From contig RMBW01000072.1 of NCBI GenBank assembly GCA_004009845.1, positions 366,444 through 430,443 of the forward strand: a stretch of DNA of 64,000 nucleotides, in the 5' to 3' direction. The notes under the pieces were generated by a model that had not been told where the DNA came from, searched no databases, and saw nothing but the letters and a program-made list of their open reading frames with translations. This DNA is from Davidsoniella eucalypti. Lineage: Eukaryota; Ascomycota; Sordariomycetes; Microascales; Ceratocystidaceae. Each line of letters begins with the position of its first letter. Within the stretch, counting starts at the first letter, position 1. Made by a program: the position numbers and the translations under genes. This document shows, piece after piece, positions 46,176 to 57,599 of the stretch.

Positions 46176-48686
46176 ATGGGCACTCGTCGTCAAGCTGCCT
46201 TGGCGGCCGCTTCTGCAGCCGCTGCTTCTTCGTCTTCCACAAACCCAACAGCACTCGCTCCTACGACTACCTTCATTGCCCCTTCTGTCGTGCCCTTGGC
46301 AGCGTCTACTCCGATCCCGGCTCCAGTTCCTACTGCCGCGCCTCCTACTAGAGCTGGCCGGCCACTTAGAAAGACGCCCAAGTCTGCGACTGCACCGCCT
46401 GTGTCTACCACGCCAGTTCCGGTGCCGATTATCCCATCTGTCACTGTTAACCCGGCCCCTAAGGCTGCCGCTCCTAACCCAACTCCCTCAGGCGCCAAAA
46501 CGGCCTCTAAAGATACTGAAAAGATGCTGAAGGGCTGCGCTGTGGCCGTTAGTGGCGTCTTTTTGGACTACTCGCATAGTGACATCGAAGCACTTGTCAA
46601 GTATCTTGGCGGCAGAATCACGAAGTCGGTCACACGTACTACGACCCACTTGGTCACGACACAGCATGACTTTGACAACCAGTCAACCAAAGTTCAGGAA
46701 GCGTTAGCAAGAAACCTACCTATCGTCTCTATGGACTGGATTCTCAAATGTGATGGCGAAGACAAGTTCCAGGACGTCAATAAGTTCATAATCTCTGCAG
46801 CTTCTGCTGCCACTGCGACCTCCTCTTCCAACTCTAAAAGCCTATTGTCTCACAGTGCCCCGAGTCCTGCACCCAGCGATGGGTCTACTACACCACACCG
46901 TAAGCGTACAACTTCCGACAAGAAGGGAGATGAGAATACCGATGATGAGACGCCGCAAAAGAAAAAGAAGCGTACCGCCAAAGCCGACATTGTCAAAACC
47001 GAAGCAAAGGCACCGGCCGAGAAGGAGATCATGGCTGAAGGCCAGCACGCCAAGTCGAGCAAGATCGTCATCCCGCTAGACTATCCCGAAAAGTTCCTTG
47101 GTGGCAAGGTATACATCGATGATGACGGGCTGATCTATGATGCCTCTCTCAACCAGACTAATGCCTCCAACAACAACAACAAGTTCTACAGACTGCAAAT
47201 CGTTGAACACCCGACAGGAAATTACCAAACCTGGACTCGCTGGGGTCGTGTCGGCGAATGGGGACAGAGCAACAGCGTTTCCCTACCTCTCAAGGGCTGC
47301 ATCAAAGAGTTCTGCTCCAAATTTCGTACCAAGTCCGGCTACCCGTTCCCAGAGACTGGCACGCCCAAGTCTGGCAAGTACGTCTTCGTCGAACGTTCAT
47401 ATGAACCTGACGATGATGAGGATGCCGGTGCTGCTTCAGGAAGCAAAAGTAACGTCAAAGTGAAGGATGAAGAATCCGAGCCCGAAGTCGAAGTTGAATC
47501 CAAGCTGGACAAGTCGGTACAGACTCTGGTTGAACTCATTTTCAACAAGAAGTACTTCCAAGATGCTATGACTGAGATGAACTATGACGCCGACAAGCTT
47601 CCTCTGGGAAAACTTAGCAAGACTACTATCAGCCGTGGGTTCGAGTTGTTGAAACAGCTCGCCCTTGTCTTGATTGACGATCCAGATGCTCTTACAGAGT
47701 TGGGTATGGAAAAGTTCCGGGCTGTTGAGTTCTTGTCAAACTCGTTCTATTCCGTCATCCCTCATGCCTTTGGGCGCAACCGTCCGCCTGTCATTCAATC
47801 GACTAAAACTCTGAAGCGGGAGGTTGATCTGCTAGAGAGTCTGTCAGATATGAAGGCTGCCGAGGACATTATGAACGTTACTAAGCATCGCAAGACAACT
47901 GGCAACCCCCTGGATCATCAGTTCAGCCTCCTCAACTTATCCGAAATGACCACGTTGAACTCTCAGTCGATCGAATTCAAGGAGCTTTCCCAGTACCTCC
48001 ATGTCACCTGTGGTGCTACTCATCATACGCGCTATGATGTCCAGAGCATCTTCCGCATCGAGCGGCCGGGCGAACCTTCTCGCTTCGACGATCTTCCATA
48101 CCGGAAACCAGGTGGATTCACCAACCGTCGTCTATTGTGGCACGGTTCTCGTGTAACCAACTTTGCAGGTATCTTGAGCCAAGGTCTACGCATTGCGCCA
48201 CCAGAGGCACCTGTGTCGGGTTACATGTTTGGTAAGGGTATCTATCTGGCTGATATGTCGTCCAAGAGTGCCGGCTATTGCTGCTCATCGGCGTCTGGTG
48301 GTTATGCACTACTACTGCTGTGTGAAGCTGAACTTGGCCCAATGCAAGAGCTGATCAGCGCAGATTATAACGCGGATAACTTGGCCAAAGCAAACGGAAA
48401 GGGCTCAACCTGGGGCCGTGGCTCTACGGGGCCATTACAGTGGAAAGATGCTGGTGTTGTTCATCCATCACTCGCCGGTGTTGAGATTGTAAGTTTTATC
48501 ATGGAGTTTCATGTTCGTACCCTTTTTTGACCGCTTAACTAACTTCTTGACTTTTCTTAGCCCAACTGTGCTGTGAAACCAGGAGATACAAACACCGCTG
48601 GAGCGAGCCTGCTTTATAACGAGTTTATTGTGTATAATGTTGCCCAGGTTCGCCTCCGATACCTTCTTCACGTGCGTATCAGATAG
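46176..48686 (+). CDS. Poly(ADP-ribose) polymerase (BRCT-WGR-PARP)
   Basis: Two exons, 46176-48488 and 48561-48686, give 812 aa. The second exon is essential because it supplies the catalytic glutamate. Domain order: Ala/Pro/Ser-rich N-terminus (1-115); BRCT (about 120-210, ending IVSMDWILKC); basic linker with KKKKR nuclear-localisation-like runs; WGR domain (about 300-400, with TRWGRVGEWGQ); PARP regulatory helical domain (about 450-580); and catalytic domain with the H-Y-E triad in LLWHGSR, GKGIYLADMSSKSAGYC and LLYNEFIVYN. No PARP zinc fingers are present, as in the other ascomycete enzymes. Function in the family is NAD+-dependent ADP-ribosylation in DNA-damage signalling in the nucleus. 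Confidence 0.96.
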
Positions 48687-49151
48687 TCGAAAAACGCCAA
48701 GATATCATATACAAATCATGTAGGATGTAAACTGGAGATGGTTGGAAAAAAGCATTGGCCTGGTTTGACGTACGTACGTACTATATAGTTATGATGTTCT
48801 ATGATTATTTAATTTCACTGATGTAAACAATGTGTATTTTTTTGTGTTAAAGATGGAAGGAAAATAGGCCGCATGGGCCTGAACTCTGTTGAATATTTGT
48901 CCTGTTAATCCTAACTTGAGTTGTGAAGTGAGCACTATTTTTTGTGTTTAAGATGCTGTAACCGAATGTCGTTCCAAGTTACGTCCTTTCTTTTTCTTTT
49001 CTTTTCATGAGAGCACCATGTCCCCCTCTCTCTCATCCAAATCTAAAACGCTGTTGAAGCAAAAAAAAATGAAACAAGAAATAATATACATAAGAGAGCA
49101 CGACATATCAAGACGAGATGAAGACTCAAATCAAGTGATATCAGGTGATCT

Positions 49152-50300
49152 CTACTGTGACAGATCCTCGCCCCAGACATCCTTGGCAATCTCGACAGCT
49201 AGGCGCATCTTAGCCCATTGCTGTTCCGGAGTCAAGTCATTGCCTTCGTGGGTCGAGCTGAAGCCACACTGGTGCGACAAGCATAGCTGGTCCAACCCCC
49301 GCGGGCAGAACTTGGCAGCCTCGACCAGACGCTTCTTGATATCCTCCTTGTCATCCAACTCGGCCTTCTTGCTCGACATGACACCCAGGACGACAATCTT
49401 GTTTTCGGGCAAGAACCGAAGGGGAGAGAAGTCTCCCGACCGAGCATCGTCGTACTCGAGGAAGTACACATCGACGTCCAGCTCGCGAAACAGAGTTTCA
49501 GCCACTGGTTCATAGCCGCCCTGGGCAAACCACTGCGAGCGGAAGTTACCGCGGCATAGATGGATACCGATCTTCATATCGGCGGGACGCTTGCTGATAG
49601 CTGCGTTAATCAGCGCCGCATAGCGCTTGGTCAGCACAGCGGCATCGCCACCATGGCGCGCCTCGGCCTCGGCGCGCATGCCTTCATCGCATAGATAAGC
49701 CAGGTTAGTATCGTCGAGCTGAACGAAGCGGGCACCAGCAGCATATAGTGCGGCAAGTTCAGCCTGGTAGACAGCTGCCAGGTCGTCGAAGAAGGCGGGC
49801 TCGAGCACCGGGTAGGCGGTAGTAGAGATGGACTCGCGCGTGCCGCGGAAGTGCACCATGGTGGGCGAGGGGATAGTGACTTTGGTAGTGGTGGTGACGG
49901 AGGGCGACAGCTTGGTCACGGCGTCATTGATGAAGTTGAAGTCGCCAACCTGGATGGGCTTGGGGTGCGATAGCTTGTCGACGACGATGAGGCGCGGAGG
50001 CTTCATGCCGTGCGTAGTCACGTTGGTGGATGACAGAGAGCCTTCGCGCTCACAGCCGCCGATGTGCTGCAGGAAGTCGATGTGGAAGAACGCACGGCGG
50101 AACTCGCCGTCGGTGATGGACTGCACACCATTGGCGGCTTGAGTAGTCACAAGCTCGGCGATGTGCTTGTTCTCAATCTCCCGAAGATTTTCTAGGGTTA
50201 GGGTGCCGGCGTTGACGGCTTCACGGGCCTCGAGCACCTCCTTAGGGCGAAGGAAAGAGCCGACATGGTCGGCACGGTAGACGCCAGCAGGGAGAACCAT
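49152..50300 (-). CDS. MetE C-terminal-like cobalamin-independent methyltransferase
   Basis: Single exon, 382 aa from the ATG at 50300 (MVLPAGVYRADHVGSFLRPK). An upstream in-frame start would add a hydrophobic, unconserved stretch and is not preferred. The protein matches the stand-alone UROD/MetE-like family, half the length of full methionine synthase. Metal-ligand positions of MetE are kept: HLC (in GIHLCRGNFR), a Glu in FLEYDDARSGDF, and a Cys in LSHQCGFSS. DGEFRR is the substrate-side motif. Zinc-dependent methyl transfer to a thiol is the expected chemistry. These short forms are not the main methionine synthase and their true substrate is unclear. The antisense frame at 49018-49515 is a shadow. 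Confidence 0.88.
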   Translation of the reverse strand: MVLPAGVYRADHVGSFLRPKEVLEAREAVNAGTLTLENLREIENKHIAELVTTQAANGVQSITDGEFRRAFFHIDFLQHIGGCEREGSLSSTNVTTHGMKPPRLIVVDKLSHPKPIQVGDFNFINDAVTKLSPSVTTTTKVTIPSPTMVHFRGTRESISTTAYPVLEPAFFDDLAAVYQAELAALYAAGARFVQLDDTNLAYLCDEGMRAEAEARHGGDAAVLTKRYAALINAAISKRPADMKIGIHLCRGNFRSQWFAQGGYEPVAETLFRELDVDVYFLEYDDARSGDFSPLRFLPENKIVVLGVMSSKKAELDDKEDIKKRLVEAAKFCPRGLDQLCLSHQCGFSSTHEGNDLTPEQQWAKMRLAVEIAKDVWGEDLSQ

Positions 50301-51065
50301 GATGAATGTATAGGGATATATAGAGGTGTATAGAAAAGGTATTAGTAGGCTTGACAAGAAGCTGTAGAATGAAAATGAGCAATGTAAGTGAGCTGGCTTC
50401 ACGTTTTGTACTCAGGTTCAGACTTGAGATCGGCCTTATCAACATTAGCAACGACAATAAGCTAATCTAATACGGGCTAATTGTGCTCCTACTGAAGGCT
50501 CCAAGGTTCAACCTGCCCCGAAAGGATCGCGCTCTTATTTCCCGTCCAGCCTTGCTTCGGCTCCTGCTCAACGATCGCAGCAAAGTTTCGGTAGTTCGAA
50601 ACGAATCTTCGTCGTTTTTGTATATGAGTCAGCATAGAAGAAAATGCTATCAAACGCCCAGACGCCCATGACACTGTTTTATCTACATATGTGGATGGGT
50701 TGAAGATATGTTTTCGCTTCTGTACATTCTCGGTATTGTGGCTCGTTAACCATAATCATATTTTGAAGTTTTGTCCAAATTTTCAGTAGCAGTACTTGAT
50801 AACCCTGCTAATAGGGTTATACGGCGACTCATCGCTTACACAGCTTCAACCACTTAGACTGCCCAAGGCAAGTAGTGATACTTTCTCGGACGAGGAAATA
50901 AATATCCACTACGCTCAGGCATGCACCGTAACGCCGTTTTGCCACCAACATCAACCCGTAAAGGACTCTGAAATTTACTTCTTATATTCTGAGCGGTGAG
51001 GGTCTGCCGTTGGGGAATCTGCCTGATACTTCAACCCTGTTGGTATTTTCTACCATAACCCTGTA
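50301..51065. other. Intergenic interval
   Basis: About 0.76 kb between the MetE-like gene (whose leader it starts with) and the 3' end of the polyol dehydrogenase. No feature of note. Confidence 0.5.
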
Positions 51066-52423
51066 CTAGAAGAACGTTGTTTCCTTTTCATCGACTATTT
51101 GTACCTTGATAGAACCGTTTTTGGGATCAGAAGACAAGGTCAAAGCTTCGAGAGCCTGTTCTAAGGGGAACACATGTGTGATCAGTGCTTTCAAATCCAG
51201 GATCCCACCACTCAAGCAGGAAATTCCTGCAGGCCATGTATCCCGGTAACGGTTGATGAAGCGTAGGTCAATCTCAGCCAACGAGATATGCATGAATGGA
51301 AGATTGTTCATGACTGCTCTGCCTACGCCGATAACAACAACGACGCCACCACGGCGCACTGTGTACGTGGCCGTAATGACACTGTTTTCTACGCCCGTGC
51401 ACTCGAACACATTGTCGGGTGCATCATATTCGTTAGGGCCCAAGAGGCTCCGAATCGCGCGTCCGTTCTGCTCTGGTGTCAACTTCGGGTCGATCTGGTA
51501 CGTTTGACAGGAAGGAACAAAGGTCTTGGCGAAGACAAGTCGGGAGGGCTCGATATCGGTAATTATGAGCGGGTGGCATCCGGATGCTCGGGCGGCGGCG
51601 AGGGTTATCAGACCGATGGGCCCGGCGCCACAGATTACGGCTGGTCGGCCAAGTCGGAGAGATGCTGTGCGGATGCCGTGTAAAGCGACGCTGAGCGGCT
51701 CTAAAAGAGCACCTTCTGCAAGCGAGACTGTATCTGGGAGTCTATAGGATACAGTTGTTAGGTGTTTTCGTTCCTGACAGTGATACTATCCAACAGGAAT
51801 GCAGGCCATACTTGTGAAGCCACTTGGCAGGGTGAACCATATATCTCTGCAAGGTTCCGTGATAGGGATACACGCCGGCGAATTGAACATCGTCGCAGAG
51901 ATTGTACCGACCTTCTTGGCACAGGAAGCAGGTTTCGCATGGTACTCCGGGCTCGATTGCGACACGGTCACCTAATAAGATTAAGGCATATGTCAGAATT
52001 GGCTTGTCAATCGTATATACGAGGTGTGATTTGGGACTATACCGGGCTTCAAGTCAGACACTTCGCTGCCACAGCGGACGACGACGCCTGCAGCTTCGTG
52101 GCCGAGAATACAGTCGCCTTTGACTACCAAACTGCCAATAGCGCCAGTCTTCCAGAAATGCACATCTGATCTGTTCGTCAAGCCAAGGTTAGTATATAAT
52201 GAACCGGGAATATGTTGCTGAATGAGAAGAGATAATCAACCAACCCGCATATACCAGTAACCTTTACATGTAGAAGAACTTCTCTTGGCCCCGGCGCATA
52301 AACCGGCGCATCGACAGTCTTAAGGCTATGGTCGGCCGTGACCTGGAGAGACGGATTGGGAAGTGGTGGGTTGTCAATCACAGTATTGGAGATGCCGTTT
52401 GTTGGGGTCTCGTGAACCGTCAT
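51066..52423 (-). CDS. Zinc-dependent polyol dehydrogenase (L-arabinitol 4-dehydrogenase/xylitol dehydrogenase type)
   Basis: Four exons on minus: 52423-52245, 52170-52043, 51971-51812 and 51741-51066, 380 aa. All phases match (GGA, GGT and AAA codons split at junctions). This is a medium-chain dehydrogenase. The catalytic-zinc region is GICGSDVHFW and GHEAAG. The structural-zinc cysteines lie in CETCFLCQEGRYNLC. The Rossmann motif is GAGPIGL, followed by TDIEPSRL whose Asp favours NAD+. The C-terminal blocks RYRDTWP and SDPKNGSIKVQI resemble L-arabinitol 4-dehydrogenases more than sorbitol dehydrogenases. It oxidises pentitols to ketoses in the fungal pentose pathway. Its neighbours (xylose reductase and dihydroxyacetone synthase) support a sugar-catabolic role. 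Arabinitol versus xylitol preference cannot be fixed by eye. Confidence 0.9.
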
Positions 52424-53124
52424 ATTGCGTTTCGATGTCGAGAAGAGAAATTGGATATAGACGAAAGGAAGCTCTTGGTGGTAGCAAGAAGGCGGAAACT
52501 CAAGAATGATGTACCAGTTCGGATCATCCGTTATCAAGTCTTGAACAGTCTGAGTAGTGTGATGTATAAGCCTAGCATACAGACATGCCAGGGAACACCA
52601 TCGATTTTATCTAGCCGAATATGAACACATGGCCCTCGACCAGATAGATGTGATATTCCCCATTCTCATTCTGATATATCATGTCAAAATCATGGCGTCA
52701 TATTGGTGTAGGCGCTGGAATGGGGTGTGTGAGAGCGGCCGGGTGCGTAAGATTTCCTAATTAGTAAATTACACGCACCTTCCCAGGACGATAAACCCTG
52801 GAGCCGATCTCCAATTCAGTAGCCAAACAAAAATGTATTTGACGTTAAACATTTAAAGCAGGCTTATTTGGGTGCTCCAAATTACTGAAAGTAGAAACTG
52901 CGCTCACTAACACAATCTGGATCTTGATAACATATTAGTGAGATGCTGAGCGGCTAACCGTCCCGGCTTTAAAGTAACTACCACGATCTACAAGTCGACT
53001 TCCCGTTTGAGAAGACCCCGAGTAATAAAAACGGCCATGAAGATCGTGACAACAGATTCTGCGACTTTCTTCTATTCTCTGCTTTTCACAAAGTACGAAT
53101 ATTTTCGCATGAATTGGTATCATC

Positions 53125-55426
53125 ATGATTAAAAGGACGGTAACCAAAGATTCAGAGGTTCTTCGCAACGTCGAGGCCGGCAAATCCCAGCATGAATTGG
53201 TTCTCAAGACCTTCCGGCTACTGATTACTGATCTCTGCCAGCAGTTCAATGGTGGTCACCCAGGGTAAGGAATTCTTAAAATTCTTGATATGAGGATAGT
53301 GAAGACTGACTTGATATCAACAGAGGCGCCATTGGAATGGCGGCCATTGGTATTGCTTTGTGGAAGTACGTGATGCGCTATGCCCCTCACTCACCGGATT
53401 ACTTCAACCGGGATAGGTTCGTGCTTTCCAATGGTAAGTTTAGGAGCCGGCCGGATAAGATATGAAGAGACGTTTGAAATGTGCTAAAACTTATCTAGGC
53501 CACTGCTGCCTCTTCCAATATTCTCTTCCTCCACTTGACTGGTTATAAGGCCATGACCCTCGACCAACTCAAGTCTTACCACTCACCACGCGAAGACGCC
53601 CTGTGTCCCGGTCACCCAGAGATCGAGCATGACGGCATCGAAGCGACCACTGGACCTCTTGGCCAGGGCATCGCTAATGCTGTTGGCATGGCTGTTGCCG
53701 CAAAGAACCTCGCCGCCACCTACAACCAGCCTGGCTTCCCCGTTTGTCCCAACCACATCTGGTGCATGACAGGTGACGCATGTCTACAGGAAGGAGTAGC
53801 GCTGGAAGCTATTTCTCTGGCTGGACACTGGCGTTTGGGCAACCTGACACTCATCTACGATAACAACCAAATCACATGCGACGGATCTGTGGACCTGACG
53901 AACACCGAGGACGTGAACGCCAAGATGCGTGCCTGTGGATGGAACGTCGTCGATATTCAGGACGGTAGCTTTGATATTGCTGGTATTGTTGCTGCATTGG
54001 AGGCCGCACGTACGGCTGATCGTCCGACATTCATAAACTGCCGCACTGTGATTGGCCTAGGCAGCAAAGTCCAAGGCAAGGCGGAGGCTCACGGAGCAGC
54101 CTTTGGCGCTGAAGATGTGAGGAACATGAAATCAGCCAATGGGTTTGATCCAACAAGCCACTTTATCATCGGCCCCGAGACACGCGGATTCTTTGAAGAA
54201 CTCCCAAAGCGAGGTGGGAATGGAAGGCTCGGTGGAATCTTCTTGTTGAGCAATATGAGGCAGCCCATCCGAAGTTGGCCGAGGAGTTTCGCTCCAGAAT
54301 TTCGGGAGAGCTTCCGTCGCACTGGGAAAGTTTGATTCCAGAAGTGTTCCGAGCAAGAACACAGCGACGCGGGCATCTAATGGACTAGTGCTCAATCCTA
54401 TTGCCCAAGAAATCAACTCTTTTGTAGTTGGTACTGCCGACCTATCACCTAGTGTCTATATGACGTGGCCTGGCAAGAAGGACTTCCAACATTTAAGTTT
54501 CCCTCTACTCTGATATCTTCACTTAGTCATATCAAGTATAACACGTCTTCTAGCCCGATCTTCGACCAGCTTACGGCATCAACGGCGATTACGCCGGCAG
54601 ATACATACACTACGGTATCCGTGAGCACGCTATGGCCGCCATCTCAAACGGCTTGGCTGCCTACAACCCAGGCACATTCATCCCGGTAACTTCTTCGTTC
54701 TTCATGTTTTACCTCTACGCTGCACCTGCCGTGCGTATGGGTGCCCTCCAGCATCTACAAGTCATCCATGCAGCTACACATGACAGTATTGGTCTCGGCG
54801 AAGACGGCCCCACCCACCAGCCCATCGAGCTAGCCACGTTGTATCGCGCTATGCCAAACTTTCTATACATCCGTCCGGCGGATAGCACCGAGACGGCCGG
54901 GGCCTGGACCGTCGCTATCAAAGCGAAACATACCCCGTCATTAATCAGCACATCTCGGCATGCCCTGCCGCAGCTCGAGGGCTTGACTACACGAGAAGGC
55001 GTAGCACGTGGCGCCTACGTAGTAGAGGAGAATTCTGCTGCGCAAATCACTTTGTTAGGTGTCGGTGCTGAACTAAGTATCGTCGTGCAAGTGGCTGCGG
55101 CTCTACGTGGGCTGAATATTGCTGTCCGTGTGGTTTCTTTCCCATGCTGGAGACTATTCGATCAGCAGGATGTAGCTTACCGTCGGAAGACTTTGCGACG
55201 GACTGAAGGAATCCCGGCGTTGGTGGTGGAACCATATGCGGCACAAGGCTGGGAGAGATATGCCGATGCTGGTGTCTGTATGAAGAGCTTCGGACACAGT
55301 CTTCCAGGCACGGCGGTTTATAAGTTCTTTGGGTTTGATCCTGAGACAGTGACCACTAAGGCTACCAAATATCTGAAGGGCTTAGAGGCTGGGGATTATA
55401 TCAAGGGGGAGTTTGTAGAGTTATAG
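53125..55426 (+). pseudogene. Dihydroxyacetone synthase / transketolase-like gene, frameshifted
   Basis: Homology spans a whole DHAS-type transketolase. Exons: 53125-53264, 53324-53433, 53499-54492 and 54554-55426. Motifs seen: FNGGHPG, the ThDP site GDACLQEGV, and HYGIREHAM. Lesions: one extra base at about 53520-53522 (frame lost after GHCCLFQY, regained at LFLHLTGYKAMT); one base missing at about 54212 (after FFEELPKRG); one base missing at about 54360; and the last intron at 54493 begins TT instead of GT. Most codons between lesions remain open and protein-like, so decay is recent or these are assembly indels. The enzyme would transfer a two-carbon unit from xylulose 5-phosphate to formaldehyde or aldoses, linking it to the flanking pentose genes. 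Confidence 0.82.
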
Positions 55427-55664
55427 ATAGTTTATATATTTCTTTGATTTGCAATACTACTCAATTGCTTCATCGTCATCAACTCCATATGGTTGACGAA
55501 TGAAGCAATAACTATATTTAAACTAATAGGGTCATACACTTATCTTATACCATAAGGCTACTCTGCCACTTGTTGAAATCCTGCCATTTTTCACTTGAGG
55601 CCACTGAGAACATGTTGAGATAAAAGACATATAAATATACGAATTCAATTTACTACAGAAATTT

Positions 55665-56771
55665 TTAAGCGAAGATACGCTGAGGGCAGTTTGGCAGATA
55701 GAAACCAGGATCGTTGAAGCGCAAGCCAATATCAAGGCCAGTAATCTTCTCCAGTTCCGCTGGAGTTAGATCGAAGCTCGTAACGTTCAGGTTTTGGGTC
55801 AGTCTGTCAACGTTGTTGGACTTTGGAATGACAGCAATGTTCCGCTGTGTTGCCCAGCGCAAGAGAACCTGTGCAGGAGTCTTGCCATGGGCCTTGGCGA
55901 CGTCGGTGATGACATCGTTCTGGAGTAATGGGGTAGCGGAACTGGCACGTTTGTTGAAGATGCCAGGCAACTCAAGGAAGGACTGAGGGCCGAAGGAAGA
56001 GTAAGCTGTAACGGCAATCTTGTTCTCTTGAGCAAGAGCAATCATCTCAGATTGCACGAGGAAAGGGTGGTGCTCGATCTGCAGCGCACTTGGTGGGTGG
56101 CGGGCATAGTTGAGCAGGTCGTACAGAAGCTGTGCAGAAAGTTGCTGACACCGATGCTGCGGGCAATACCAGCGTCGACAACCTCCTCGAGAGCCTCCCA
56201 AGTTTCTTTGATAGAAACCCTTTCAGTCTCGATGGTTCCGTTGTCATCGGTCCACCAGCACTGTAGGGTCACTTGTTAGCAATTTTATGTGAATTACTGG
56301 ATGGCTTGTAGTTAATCTTACGGGAACTCGCGCTCGTCGGGGTCGATGAACTTGAGAGCAATGGGGAAGTGGATGAGGTACAGGTCAATGTATCCCAGAC
56401 CCCAGATCTCGTTTTGCCGCTTGGCCATCATGATGGCATTCTCGCGCTTGTGGTAGTTGTTCCATAGCTTCGTAGTAACAAAGATATCTTCACGCTTGAC
56501 AAGGCCCTCGTCAATGGCGCGACGGATTCCCTCTCCAGCTTCCTTCTCGTTCTGATAATCGTATGCGCCATCAAACAGACGGTATCCAACCTTGATAGCC
56601 TAGAGAGATTGTTAAAGCAAACGATGGTTAGTTATATCGTCGAATATGACGTGTCAAAAGCACTTACGTTGTAAACGTATCCGCCGTAGTGTCTCTGCCG
56701 ACTTTCCATAGGCCAAAGCCGACCAGCGGCATATCATGGCCTGAAGCGAGCTTGATTGTAGATGGAGCCAT
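55665..56771 (-). pseudogene. D-xylose reductase (aldo-keto reductase), frameshifted
   Basis: Exons on minus: 56771-56668, 56599-56322 and 56260-55665. The start MAPSTIKLASGHDMPLVGFG is typical of fungal xylose reductases. Catalytic residues are present: Asp and Tyr in DGAYDYQNE, Lys in TTKLWNN and His in LIHFPIALK. The NAD(P)H-binding IPKSNN and the C-terminal GLRFNDPGFYLP are also kept. Three single bases are missing: near 56677 (before VYN), near 56257 (just before WWTDDN) and near 56138 (between GVSNF and AQLLYDLL). Each switches the frame and sequence quality resumes immediately. The intact enzyme reduces D-xylose to xylitol. Four neighbouring genes fit the same pathway. Sequencing error is possible but would need to hit this gene three times. 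Confidence 0.83.
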
Positions 56772-57599
56772 TTTGAATTTTGAAGTCGTTAGGTTGTGAA
56801 CAGATGTTTGAATAGAAAGCGAAGTTCAAGATCAAGATACAATAAAGGTAAATATTGAACAATGGCGGTGGCGGGCTGCCTGACATATTGCTGCCACTGC
56901 TCGCTATCACAACTACCCATCCAAAAACAGTGGATACTAATAAGTCCCTTCGGTGGTGAAAGTGGAGGCGTGTGACGCTACCCGATTAGGAAAGACCGAC
57001 TATCACGAACAACGGCTACTTGAGTAGTTACAGTAATTACTACAATTGTAAGCATGCTCGATACATTGCTTACTAAAAAATAATAGAGAAATAGCAATAA
57101 GGCTGATAGCCGTTTTTGAGGCACCTTTTTTCTTGAATTACCATCATGATAATTATCTCTGGTTCCCAAAAAACAAGTCCTCACGATAATTCCTTTTATC
57201 CTCGCCGACTTCAATCGAGCCTGTCCCGCCCGCATTGACATGATTTCTTAGTTCACGTGGACAAGCTATAACTGATGCCCTAGCATCAGGGTGGATGTCA
57301 TACCCGATTCAGCGATTCTACAAATGTAGGCCTATGGATCGTGAACCCTACCGTAGTATAGTCCAACTCAGCACCTCCAAATAATCACAGTGTTAACGAC
57401 CGATCTAGTCGAGTAGAGTCTTTCCTAACGTAGATAAGTCTAGCACTGAGTCCAGTTCTTTGCTGTGTAAACTTCATCTTCCCATCTCGCTAGGATATCT
57501 CTTTTCCCCTTCCCTTCTTGGTGTTTGTTGACGCCGTCGTCCACTGAGAGAGTTACTGCAGCATCTGCCATCTGCCATCTTACATTATTACCTAAAGCC
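56772..57599. other. Divergent promoter region between xylose reductase and Zn2Cys6 regulator
   Basis: About 0.83 kb shared by the reductase (minus) and regulator (plus). It is the natural place for binding sites of the adjacent regulator. I did not identify a convincing CGG-type palindrome by eye. Confidence 0.45.
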
